8,264 nucleotides of DNA from Armatimonadota bacterium (GTDB lineage: Bacteria; Armatimonadota; Fimbriimonadia; Fimbriimonadales; ATM1). The translations under genes and the position numbers were made by a program. The stretch spans positions 1 to 8,264 of the forward strand of contig JACDEQ010000084.1 in NCBI GenBank assembly GCA_013816225.1, given 5' to 3'. Shown one piece after another: positions 1 through 5,174 of the stretch (its first letter is position 1; every line of letters begins with the position of its first letter). Under the pieces are notes generated by a model that worked only from the letters and a program-made list of their open reading frames with translations, made no database searches and was not told the origin of the DNA.

Positions 1-230
1 GGTTTAAGAAGGGCCACCGCATCGGAGTGCTGATTTCGAGCGAAATGTTTCCGATGTATGCGCGTAATTTGAATACCGGCGAGCCGGTTGCGACCGGCAA
101 ACGGATGGTGGCCAGGCGCCAGAGGATCTACCACGACGCGAAGCGGCCGAGCGCCCTGAGGTTCCGAACGCTGCCAAAGCAAGCAGGCGTCTCGCGCGAA
201 TCCCAGTCTGCCCGAATGCCATTAGGATAA
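1..230 (+). CDS. CocE/NonD family hydrolase, C-terminal fragment (5' end outside window)
   Basis: Only the last ~75 codons are present; the frame is open from position 3 and stops at TAA 228-230. The fragment begins FKKGHRIGVLISSEMFP and continues with RNLNTGEP, then RQRIYHDAKRPSALRF. This is the usual ending of CocE/NonD (X-Pro dipeptidyl-peptidase-like) alpha/beta hydrolases, whose C-terminal jelly-roll domain normally ends with a G-H-R-I/L-R strand, an RNxNTGE loop and an IYHD..RPS(H) strand. The histidine usual after PS is an alanine here. About 16 residues follow the usual end and look unrelated to the family, so the tail may be drifted. The Ser-His-Asp catalytic domain lies upstream, so activity (ester, acyl-glutaryl or peptide hydrolysis) cannot be judged. 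Family assignment is by motif recall only. Confidence 0.72.
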   Translation, partial: FKKGHRIGVLISSEMFPMYARNLNTGEPVATGKRMVARRQRIYHDAKRPSALRFRTLPKQAGVSRESQSARMPLG

Positions 231-244
231 GAACTTCTCTTTCA

Positions 245-343
245 ATGCCCGCGTGTGGCTACTTCGATACATGGGATGCACTCGACGGTGGCGATGGCAA
301 ATGGGCGTATACAGTATTAGGTTCGCCGGGCTACCCGATGTAG
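245..343 (+). other. 32-codon protein-like ORF in the spacer, possible remnant
   Basis: ATG at 245, TAG at 341-343. The translation starts MPACGYFDTWDALDGG and ends LGSPGYPM. Its mix of aromatic, glycine and aspartate residues resembles the secreted protein encoded just downstream (DEFDG...W). There is no convincing Shine-Dalgarno sequence, and the frame is open upstream across the end of the hydrolase gene. It may be a remnant of a decayed secreted-protein gene, or chance. The rest of 231-372 shows no clear promoter; a TATACA at 308-313 lacks a matching -35. Confidence 0.2.
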
Positions 344-360
344 CGTCCCGACTGGGTCTT

Positions 361-366
361 AAGGAG
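361..366 (+). promoter_or_regulatory. Shine-Dalgarno AAGGAG fixing the start at 373
   Basis: AAGGAG lies 6 nt upstream of the ATG at 373. The longer in-frame start at 253 would add 40 residues rich in Arg and Trp that precede the signal peptide. It has no comparable ribosome binding site, so 373 is preferred. Confidence 0.8.
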
Positions 367-372
367 ACAAGA

Positions 373-1047
373 ATGAAGCTAAGTGCAGTTCTTTTGGCCG
401 CGGCTGTTTGCGCCAACGCGGCAGCCTTCGTCGACGAGTTCGACGGAGATAAGTTGGGTGATCACTGGATGTTCACGTCAGATGGCGACGATTGGGAGTA
501 CGAGATTAGCGGCGGCTTTCTCAGAGTCACGCGAATATTCGGCCCGGGGCCAGATACAGTGTGGATATTCGCACGGCTCTTTGGTATCGACGATTTCGAG
601 ATGACGACAATCACGGGTTGGAAAACAGGCTCCATGCAAAGCGTTACCGCAGGCATAAGCGTCGGCGTACCGTTCGGAGAGAGCCTAATCGCGGGGGTCA
701 GATACAGTAGATTCCACGACGTAGCGGAGATTCGCACGGTTTTCAATGACGGCGAGTTCGTCAAGGACGTGCCCGGACCTCTTACGGGCCTCCACGAGAT
801 TAGCTTGTCACGTCGGGATGGCTTCCTCTCGGCGTACTTCGACGACGTGCTCCTCCTAGAAGGAATGCCGAGTACGCGGTGGCCTGCCGGAACCGTGTTC
901 TTTCAATTTGGTGGGCCGGACGTACCGGAGTTCGGACCGATACTTGTGGACCGGGTCGATGCGGTAGCCGAACCTGCCGGCTTATTCGCCACTTCGTTGG
1001 GATTGCTCGTTATGACGTTGCGGAGTAGGACACAGCGTGGGCGGTAG
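373..1047 (+). CDS. Secreted beta-rich protein with degenerate PEP-CTERM-like tail
   Basis: The product has 224 residues. A signal peptide is clear: MKLSAVLLAAAVCANAAA, with probable cleavage after Ala16 or Ala18. Cys13 is preceded by Val, so this is not a convincing lipobox. The mature protein opens FVDEFDGDKLGDHWMF, the kind of start seen in LamG/GH16-like (concanavalin-type) secreted proteins. Alternating hydrophobic strands follow to about residue 198. I see no GH16 ExDxxE catalytic motif, so a binding or structural role is more likely. The last 26 residues (AEPAG, a hydrophobic run, then RSRTQRGR) copy the PEP-CTERM layout, with AEP instead of PEP. In that system exosortase cleaves and anchors the protein. 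Rare-type codons (AGA, ATA, CTA) are more frequent than in the minus-strand genes, which fits a recent or poorly expressed gene. Exact function is unknown. Confidence 0.75.
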   Translation: MKLSAVLLAAAVCANAAAFVDEFDGDKLGDHWMFTSDGDDWEYEISGGFLRVTRIFGPGPDTVWIFARLFGIDDFEMTTITGWKTGSMQSVTAGISVGVPFGESLIAGVRYSRFHDVAEIRTVFNDGEFVKDVPGPLTGLHEISLSRRDGFLSAYFDDVLLLEGMPSTRWPAGTVFFQFGGPDVPEFGPILVDRVDAVAEPAGLFATSLGLLVMTLRSRTQRGR

Positions 1048-1078
1048 CTGGCAGGACGTACCCGACTGGCCGATTTGA

Positions 1079-1240
1079 CTCCAACAGCGGGGACCTCCTT
1101 TTTGCGATCCGATCCGATCCAACTGGTTTTGGGCCCTGGGCATTCACACCGGGATCTTCCTCGGATTCCTCACCGGGGGTCTCATCGTGTTGACCCAAGC
1201 GTTCGGCAGGAAGAACCGGGTTAGCTACGCGCCGTCGTAA
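1079..1240 (+). other. Start-less reading frame encoding a transmembrane helix, possible gene remnant
   Basis: The frame is open from after TGA 1076-1078 to TAA 1238-1240. It encodes NWFWALGIHTGIFLGFL, then TGGLIVLTQAFGRKNR: one hydrophobic helix followed by a basic segment, as in a real membrane protein. There is no ATG, GTG or TTG ahead of the helix. Three tandem GATCC units (1106-1120) precede it. Removing one unit would join it to another open frame that reads GRFDSNSGDLLFAIRS, but that frame also has no start. The stop lies 16 bp inside the convergent rpmA gene. It is best read as a frameshifted remnant, or as chance. No function is assigned. Confidence 0.3.
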
Positions 1241-1479
1241 ACCGCGATGCGGCGGCGGTCCTTGGGGCCTTCGAACTTCACGAAACCTTCGGTGAGCGCG
1301 AAGAGTGTGTGGTCGTTGCCGATGCCCACGCCGCTGCCCGGGAAGAACTTCGTGCCGCGCTGGCGAACCAGGATGTTGCCGGCTTTGACTTTCTCGCCGC
1401 CGAACTTCTTGACGCCGAGGCGTTGCGCCGCAGAGTCGCGGCCGTTTCTGGATGAACCTACGCCTTTCTTATGTGCCAT
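1225..1479 (-). CDS. rpmA: 50S ribosomal protein L27 (bL27)
   Basis: The product has 84 residues, the normal length. It starts MAHKKGVGSSRNGRDS and continues RLGVKKFGGEKVKAGNILVRQRGTKF, the bL27 signature. L27 sits in the large subunit beside the peptidyl transferase centre, where its N-terminal tail contacts tRNA. The N-terminus begins directly at MAHKKG, without the cleavable extension seen in Firmicutes. A GGGGAAG ribosome binding site lies just before the ATG at 1479. Longer in-frame ATG codons upstream fall inside rplU and are rejected. One base separates it from rplU, the usual rplU-rpmA pair. No obg gene follows; the 3' end is convergent with the plus-strand remnant at 1079-1240. No obvious rho-independent terminator hairpin with a T-run was seen after it. 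Confidence 0.97.
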   Translation of the reverse strand: MAHKKGVGSSRNGRDSAAQRLGVKKFGGEKVKAGNILVRQRGTKFFPGSGVGIGNDHTLFALTEGFVKFEGPKDRRRIAVYDGA

Positions 1480-1480
1480 G

Positions 1481-1795
1481 TTACTTCCCCGCAGAAATCT
1501 TCGTGATCTTGAGCTCAGTGAGCTGGGCACGGTGGCCCCAGCGCTTGCGAACGTTTTTCTTAGCCTTGTAGTTGAAGCCGTTGATTTTCTTCGCCTTCTT
1601 TTGGCGAACGATTTCGGCCTCGACCAATGCGCCGACAACGAACGGCGAACCCACCGCGGAGTTATCACCGCCGGTCATCAGAACTTCCTTGATCTCGACC
1701 TTTGCGCCCGCATCGCCCTCGATCTTGTTGACCGTGATCACGTCACCGTCTTGGACCTTGAATTGCTGGCCGCCTGTTTTTACAATCGCATACAT
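1481..1795 (-). CDS. rplU: 50S ribosomal protein L21 (bL21)
   Basis: The product has 104 residues, close to the family standard of about 103. It begins MYAIVKTGGQQFKVQDGD, the strongly conserved bL21 start, and contains VLMTGGDNSAVGSPFV and KKAKKINGFNYKAKKNVRKR, the basic region that binds 23S rRNA, then GHRAQLTELKITKI. It is a structural protein of the large subunit. The start ATG (1795) is unambiguous by homology, although its upstream Shine-Dalgarno (AGG, about 11 nt away) is weak. A sigma70-like promoter lies immediately upstream (1823-1852), so rplU-rpmA can probably be transcribed apart from jag and the genes before it. Confidence 0.97.
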   Translation of the reverse strand: MYAIVKTGGQQFKVQDGDVITVNKIEGDAGAKVEIKEVLMTGGDNSAVGSPFVVGALVEAEIVRQKKAKKINGFNYKAKKNVRKRWGHRAQLTELKITKISAGK

Positions 1796-1822
1796 CTTAG
1801 ATTCAACCTGGCGCGAACGCCC

Positions 1823-1852
1823 ATTATGGCAAGGTCACGCCCTTCAAGTCAA
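1823..1852 (-). promoter_or_regulatory. Sigma70-type promoter for rplU-rpmA
   Basis: On the minus strand, TTGACT (1852-1847) and CATAAT (1828-1823) are separated by 18 bp. Each matches its consensus hexamer at five of six positions. The predicted transcription start is near 1816, giving a leader of about 20 nt before the rplU ATG. The site occupies the 65 bp gap between jag and rplU, the widest intergenic gap on this strand. It is predicted from sequence only. Confidence 0.55.
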
Positions 1853-1860
1853 CCGAAAGC

Positions 1861-2646
1861 CTAATTCTTCTTTGGCGATACAACCACGCGTCGCGCCGGT
1901 TCCTCACCTTCGCTGTAGGTATCCACGCCGTCGAAGTCCTTAAGGGCATTGTGGATCACCCGCCGCTCGTGGGCGGGAAGCGCGTCCAAAACCGCTTCCT
2001 GCTCGCGTTCGACTACAGCAGCCGCGACGTCCCGAGCCAGCTCTTCGAGCGCCGCCGCCCGGCTCGACCGGTATCCGCCCGCATCGAGTGTCAGGCGAAC
2101 GCCACCGCCGAGCGTACGGCCCAGCATAGCGTTGGCGAGATATTGGAGAGAATCGAGGGCGGACCCCTTTTCCCCAACCAGCCTCTCTACATCGACTCCG
2201 TCGAGCTTCAGGTTCACATAGCGGCCGCTCAGGCCGTCGACGCTCGCAGTGATATCGAGGCCTGTGAGTTCCAATGCCTTCGACATCATCTCGAGAGCGG
2301 CTTTGCTGTCGGCATCTGTCGCCTCGGCCTCGCCCTCCTTGACCTCAGGCTTTGCCTCTTCCTCGACGGCGGGGGCGGCCTTCGGCTTGCGGACGACAGG
2401 CTTGCGCGCGGGCTTTTCAGCCGCGGGCTTCTCGGGCTCGGGCGCAGCCTCTTCCTTACCGGCAGCCGTCGCTCTCACGCGATAGTTGGTCTTAGCGAAG
2501 AGGCCCTTGGCGGCCTCTTCGAGAACCTCGAACTCGCAATCGCCGACGGCCACGCCGAGAGACTCTGCGGCGGCGCGCTTTGCGTCGTCGAGCGTCCTTC
2601 CTGTTGCTTCTGCTGTTTGTGGCATATTCGTTATTCCCCCATTCAT
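1861..2646 (-). CDS. jag: Jag/KhpB RNA-binding protein (Jag_N, KH, R3H)
   Basis: The product has 261 residues. Order of parts: Jag-N domain (about 9-58, EATGRTLDDAKRAAAESLGV...AKGLFAK); a low-complexity Ala/Glu/Lys/Pro linker (about 62-110); a KH domain (about 130-190) with GEKGSALDSLQYL at 158-170; and an R3H domain (about 195-258) with the Arg-x3-His pair R228/H232. KhpB/Jag binds RNA, usually with KhpA, and influences cell division and envelope growth in Gram-positive bacteria. The location directly after yidC is the classic one. The first ATG (2646) overlaps the yidC stop as ATGA. A second ATG at 2625 (residue 8, MPQTAEATG) has GGGGGAA 8 nt upstream and lies nearer the domain start, so it may be the real one, giving 254 residues. 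The linker is longer than in many homologues. Confidence 0.93.
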   Translation of the reverse strand: MNGGITNMPQTAEATGRTLDDAKRAAAESLGVAVGDCEFEVLEEAAKGLFAKTNYRVRATAAGKEEAAPEPEKPAAEKPARKPVVRKPKAAPAVEEEAKPEVKEGEAEATDADSKAALEMMSKALELTGLDITASVDGLSGRYVNLKLDGVDVERLVGEKGSALDSLQYLANAMLGRTLGGGVRLTLDAGGYRSSRAAALEELARDVAAAVVEREQEAVLDALPAHERRVIHNALKDFDGVDTYSEGEEPARRVVVSPKKN

Positions 2647-3911
2647 CTCTTCTTTCTCTTCTGCTGCTTCCCGGACTTCGGTTTGTGAAGCACGGGCGCG
2701 CCCGTCTTCTGCTCCAGCTTCGGTGCGCCGTTGTTCACGTTCGCCGTAGGCCCATCTTTGGGAATCATTCCGGCGAACATGCCGCCCTTACCGCCATCTG
2801 GCCTTTCAACGAGCGGCGGGATGGGCGAGCGGTTGATCATGACGCTCTGAATGGTAGACAAGATGTTAAGGCCGATCCAGTACAGGATAAACGCGCTGGG
2901 GAACCGCAGCACCGTGAGAAACAGTATCGTGAAGAACACGCCCGTCACGATGCCGATGATTCGCGACTGCTTGGCAGTCTGCGGATCGCTGACCGAAAGC
3001 ATGGTCGTGGCGATCATCGAGAGGCCGTACAGAACCACGAGCGGAACATCTCGCTCACCCAGATTCGGAGCAAAAATCCCGGGGAAACTGGCGGCCGCTT
3101 GCTCATTGATCCACAGGAACGTGCCTTTGTGGAAGTCGAACCGGTAGTGGCTCATGCCCCAGAAGACCCAGAGGAAGAAGGGCATCTGCACCAACATCGG
3201 CAGGCAACTCGCCAGCGGGTTGATGCCGTACCGCTGGTACAGTTTCATCGTACGCTGCTGAAGCTCGGGGCCCTGGTACTTCGCTTGCAACTCCTTGATC
3301 ATGGGCTGCAGTAGCGCCATTCGCTTGAAGCCGATCATCTGCTTTCTGGCGAGTGGCCAAACGAGCGCCCTTACAATGATGGCGAGGAACAAAGCCGCAA
3401 ACCAGTAGCTGAATCCGGGCGCCCTTTCGCCGCCGAAGAGGTTGACGATAAAGTCGACGAATCGGTAGCCGATCGTTTGGCTGCCGATTTTCTTGCCAAT
3501 CTCGGAAGTCTTGGCCATCTCCGCCTTGCCGCGTGCGCCGATCGCGCTGTCCGGAGCCTCAGTATAAATCTTTTCGAACTGCGTGTGGGCCAGAACCGCT
3601 TGGTTGAAGTTCTGCGTCTTGGCTGCCTCTTTCTGAATTTCGACGCCCACGGCGAGTTCGACCTCGCGAGCTTTCTGTAGGGAGGCGCCGCTTCCGTCCT
3701 TGCGCAGCTGCTTGACATAGGCTGGCCCGAGTTCGAGCACCTTCTTGCCATCGTTCTTCTTTGCCGCGTCGGTGTAGGTCTTCTCGACGTCGCCGACCGG
3801 CGCCTGCTCGGCCTGCTTCGAACCGAAGAACAGCATGTACCCCAGGTACACGACCGCGAAGATCAGCATCATCTGGAGGAAATTGGATTTTCTGGTGGGT
3901 TGCTGGCTCAT
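2643..3911 (-). CDS. yidC: Membrane protein insertase YidC/Oxa1 family
   Basis: The product has 422 residues. It inserts and folds inner-membrane proteins, alone or with Sec. TM1 is at about 11-29. An extracytoplasmic helical, Lys/Ala/Glu-rich segment (about 31-155) follows. The Oxa1 core comes next: FAALFLAIIVRALVWPLARK (171-190) with Arg181 at the position of the conserved groove arginine, the cytoplasmic helical hairpin (195-228), NPLASCLPMLVQMPFFLWVFW (231-251), TM4 (about 289-306) and TM5/6 (about 319-358). The tail is basic and ends KQQKRKKR, as is common for ribosome contact. It is shorter than the E. coli protein (548) and lacks an obvious beta-sandwich P1 domain. It is longer than Gram-positive YidC and has no lipobox. 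No clear Shine-Dalgarno precedes the ATG at 3911, 9 bp after yidD, so coupled translation is likely. Confidence 0.96.
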   Translation of the reverse strand: MSQQPTRKSNFLQMMLIFAVVYLGYMLFFGSKQAEQAPVGDVEKTYTDAAKKNDGKKVLELGPAYVKQLRKDGSGASLQKAREVELAVGVEIQKEAAKTQNFNQAVLAHTQFEKIYTEAPDSAIGARGKAEMAKTSEIGKKIGSQTIGYRFVDFIVNLFGGERAPGFSYWFAALFLAIIVRALVWPLARKQMIGFKRMALLQPMIKELQAKYQGPELQQRTMKLYQRYGINPLASCLPMLVQMPFFLWVFWGMSHYRFDFHKGTFLWINEQAAASFPGIFAPNLGERDVPLVVLYGLSMIATTMLSVSDPQTAKQSRIIGIVTGVFFTILFLTVLRFPSAFILYWIGLNILSTIQSVMINRSPIPPLVERPDGGKGGMFAGMIPKDGPTANVNNGAPKLEQKTGAPVLHKPKSGKQQKRKKR

Positions 3912-3920
3912 AAGTTGGCT

Positions 3921-4139
3921 TTAGGGAACCGGGTCGAAACCGCCCTGGTTAAACGGATGACACTTGATAATGCGGCGAAAACCGAGCCAGCATCCCTTGA
4001 GCAATCCGAATTTCTGTATCGCTTCCAAAGTGTATTGTGAACATGTGGGATAGAACCTGCAGACCGGTGGCCTCCACCGAAACGCTCTTTGATAGAGCCG
4101 GATCAGCCCCGTACCGAACCATATTCCTGCTTGTTTCAC
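3921..4139 (-). CDS. yidD: Membrane protein insertion efficiency factor YidD
   Basis: The product has 72 residues. It contains the two family hallmarks: CRFYPTCSQYTLEAI (27-41) and RRIIKCHPFNQGGFDPVP (55-72), with Cys27, Cys33 and Cys60. YidD is a small, membrane-associated (amphipathic) protein that helps YidC-dependent insertion; its mechanism is poorly defined. The start codon is GTG (4139-4137), overlapping the rnpA stop as GTGA. There is no separate ribosome binding site, which points to translational coupling. The position between rnpA and yidC is the standard bacterial order. The protein ends exactly at the DPVP motif, with no C-terminal extension. Confidence 0.96.
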   Translation of the reverse strand: MKQAGIWFGTGLIRLYQRAFRWRPPVCRFYPTCSQYTLEAIQKFGLLKGCWLGFRRIIKCHPFNQGGFDPVP

Positions 4140-4501
4140 CGCGGCAATTGGGCGAGCGCTTGTTTCAATGCCCCCGCAATCTCGGCTCCGCGCTCTTTTG
4201 CTCCTTCTGTTCTAACTACGATCACCAGGTCCAGTGCGTTGGGGATATCCATCCCTCTCAGCGCCTCTCGCCAGCGGCGCTTGACGGTGTTTCTAAACGC
4301 CAAACTACCGACCGCTTTGGATACGACGACCCCGCATCTCCCTTCACCCGGTGACCAGATAATTCTTACGCTGCGCCCGTTTATCCGGCGCTCAGATTCA
4401 AAAATCCTGTCGAAATCGGCTTTCTTGCGGAGCCGCCTATCCTTAGGCAGCAATCCTGTGACGCCCTTTCTGGCGGCGTCGCTTAAGCACGTTCTGCCCA
4501 T
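4136..4501 (-). CDS. rnpA: Ribonuclease P protein component
   Basis: The protein binds RNase P RNA and helps cleave the 5' leader from pre-tRNA. LPKDRRLRKKADFDRIFE (18-35 of the 121-residue reading) is the conserved N-terminal region. FRNTVKRRWRE (69-79) is the RNR signature that binds the RNA subunit. The coordinates use the outermost ATG (4501). That start lies inside rpmH in another frame, would add 16 residues without visible family resemblance, and has no clear ribosome binding site. A TTG at 4453 gives LLPKDRRL..., 105 residues, fits the family start, and overlaps the end of rpmH by 11 bp, suiting coupled re-initiation. I think TTG is the more likely start. A TGA a few codons before 4501 closes the frame, so a longer form is impossible. 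The stop overlaps the yidD GTG. Confidence 0.93.
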   Translation of the reverse strand: MGRTCLSDAARKGVTGLLPKDRRLRKKADFDRIFESERRINGRSVRIIWSPGEGRCGVVVSKAVGSLAFRNTVKRRWREALRGMDIPNALDLVIVVRTEGAKERGAEIAGALKQALAQLPR

Positions 4502-4577
4502 CGGTGGTCTTCATTCTCACGCGAAACCCATGGGTTTTCTTACGGTGGCGGTTATTCGGCTGATACGTTCGCTTCAT
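4443..4577 (-). CDS. rpmH: 50S ribosomal protein L34 (bL34)
   Basis: The product is a 44-residue basic protein. It reads MKRTYQPNNRHRKKTHGF, RVRMKTTDGQNVLKRRR, then QKGRHRIAA, a complete and canonical bL34 of the large ribosomal subunit. The ATG at 4577 has GGAG 6 nt upstream (4587-4584). The stop TAA (4445-4443) lies inside the start of rnpA, so the two genes overlap out of frame. It is the first member of the conserved rpmH-rnpA-yidD-yidC-jag cluster. In many bacteria rpmH sits beside dnaA and the replication origin. Here the upstream gene is ribE, on the same strand and 36 bp away, and no dnaA is visible. Confidence 0.97.
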   Translation of the reverse strand: MKRTYQPNNRHRKKTHGFRVRMKTTDGQNVLKRRRQKGRHRIAA

Positions 4578-4605
4578 CTGGAACTCCGGCTTTTCGGGAC
4601 TTCGC

Positions 4606-4611
4606 AGTATA
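4606..4611 (-). promoter_or_regulatory. Possible -10 element for rpmH cluster
   Basis: TATACT on the minus strand lies just after the ribE stop and about 28 nt before the rpmH ATG. It would give a transcription start near 4599. No good TTGACA-like -35 is visible at 16-18 bp spacing; that region lies in the end of ribE. A separate promoter for L34 makes biological sense, but the evidence is one hexamer, so this is tentative. Confidence 0.3.
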
Positions 4612-4613
4612 CC

Positions 4614-5174
4614 TCAAAAATCCTGGTTTCCTACCAGTCGCGCGAGGTAGCGGGCGAGGAGGTCGTACTCCAAATTGACCCTGTCACCGGGTTGCCGATC
4701 GCCGAAATTCGTGCTTGCCAGGGTGTGCGGAATGATCGCTGCGCCGAAGTCTGATTCTTTGGGATCGATCACGGTAAGGCTCACGCCGTCGATCGTGATC
4801 GCGCCTTTGTCCACCAGATACCGTCCGCCTTCCGCCGGCGCGCGAAAGCGATATGTCTCGCCCTCGCGGCCAAGGAATTCCCCGGTGGTGTCCACGTGCG
4901 CTTGAACGAAATGGCCTCCCAGCGGGTCGCCGACTCTCAGCGCAGCTTCCAGGTTCACGCGGCTTCCTGTCACGAGCCCGCCCAAATTAGTTCTGGACAA
5001 CGTCTCTTGGGAGAGATCGAACGCAAGGCCTTCGCCCCCAAGGTGCGTGAGGCAACAGCCATTCACCGAGACGCTGCCGCCGACCGGAATTGGGTACGGC
5101 ATCCCTCCCGTCACGACGAGACGGCTTCCCGGTTGCACTACTGTTCCGACACCGGCCACTATTCCCGCGAACAT
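4614..5174 (-). CDS. ribE: Riboflavin synthase (alpha subunit)
   Basis: The product has 186 residues and catalyses dismutation of two 6,7-dimethyl-8-ribityllumazines to riboflavin. Two lumazine-binding barrels are visible. The N-terminal one has MFAGIVAGVGTV, VNGCCLTH (37-44), FDLSQETLSRTNLG (52-65) and LGGHFVQAHVD (85-95). The C-terminal one has KGAITIDGVSLTVID (123-137), IIPHTLASTNFG (147-158) and GDRVNLEYDLLARYL (163-177). It is shorter than the typical 200-215 residues, with compact loops and almost no C-terminal tail. GHVD, common in the first barrel, reads AHVD. The ATG (5174) overlaps the ribD stop as TGATG, so translation is probably coupled. Some annotators call this gene ribC. It works with RibD upstream; no ribBA or ribH is present here. 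Confidence 0.95.
   Translation of the reverse strand: MFAGIVAGVGTVVQPGSRLVVTGGMPYPIPVGGSVSVNGCCLTHLGGEGLAFDLSQETLSRTNLGGLVTGSRVNLEAALRVGDPLGGHFVQAHVDTTGEFLGREGETYRFRAPAEGGRYLVDKGAITIDGVSLTVIDPKESDFGAAIIPHTLASTNFGDRQPGDRVNLEYDLLARYLARLVGNQDF

Noticed and set aside
373..430. Lipoprotein signal (Cys13) in the secreted protein
   Set aside because: The residue before the cysteine is valine, and the stretch continues to a better signal peptidase I site (ANA/AAA).
347..1069. Nine-base direct repeat CCCGACTGG at 347-355 and 1061-1069 flanking the secreted protein gene
   Set aside because: It could suggest an insertion footprint, but there is no transposase or inverted repeat, and a 9-mer match over this distance can occur by chance.
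1048..1224. Rho-independent terminator for the convergent genes
   Set aside because: No stable GC hairpin followed by a T-run was found on either strand; the TTTTT at about 1099-1103 has no convincing stem before it.
1951..2688. Long plus-strand open frame opposite jag
   Set aside because: It is antisense to the well-supported Jag KH/R3H protein. Its Arg/Leu/Cys-rich translation is typical of a shadow frame in GC-rich DNA.
2580..3314. Plus-strand open frame of about 244 codons opposite yidC
   Set aside because: It is His/Arg/Asp-rich, has no recognisable motif, and is fully antisense to a conserved YidC.
4375..4400. TTATCC-containing site near rpmH as a DnaA box or origin
   Set aside because: It is a single partial match (TTATCCGGC) inside rnpA, with no cluster of boxes, AT-rich unwinding region or dnaA gene.
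4089..4754. Plus-strand open frame opposite rnpA, rpmH and the end of ribE
   Set aside because: It spans three conserved minus-strand genes and has no ribosome binding site or family resemblance.
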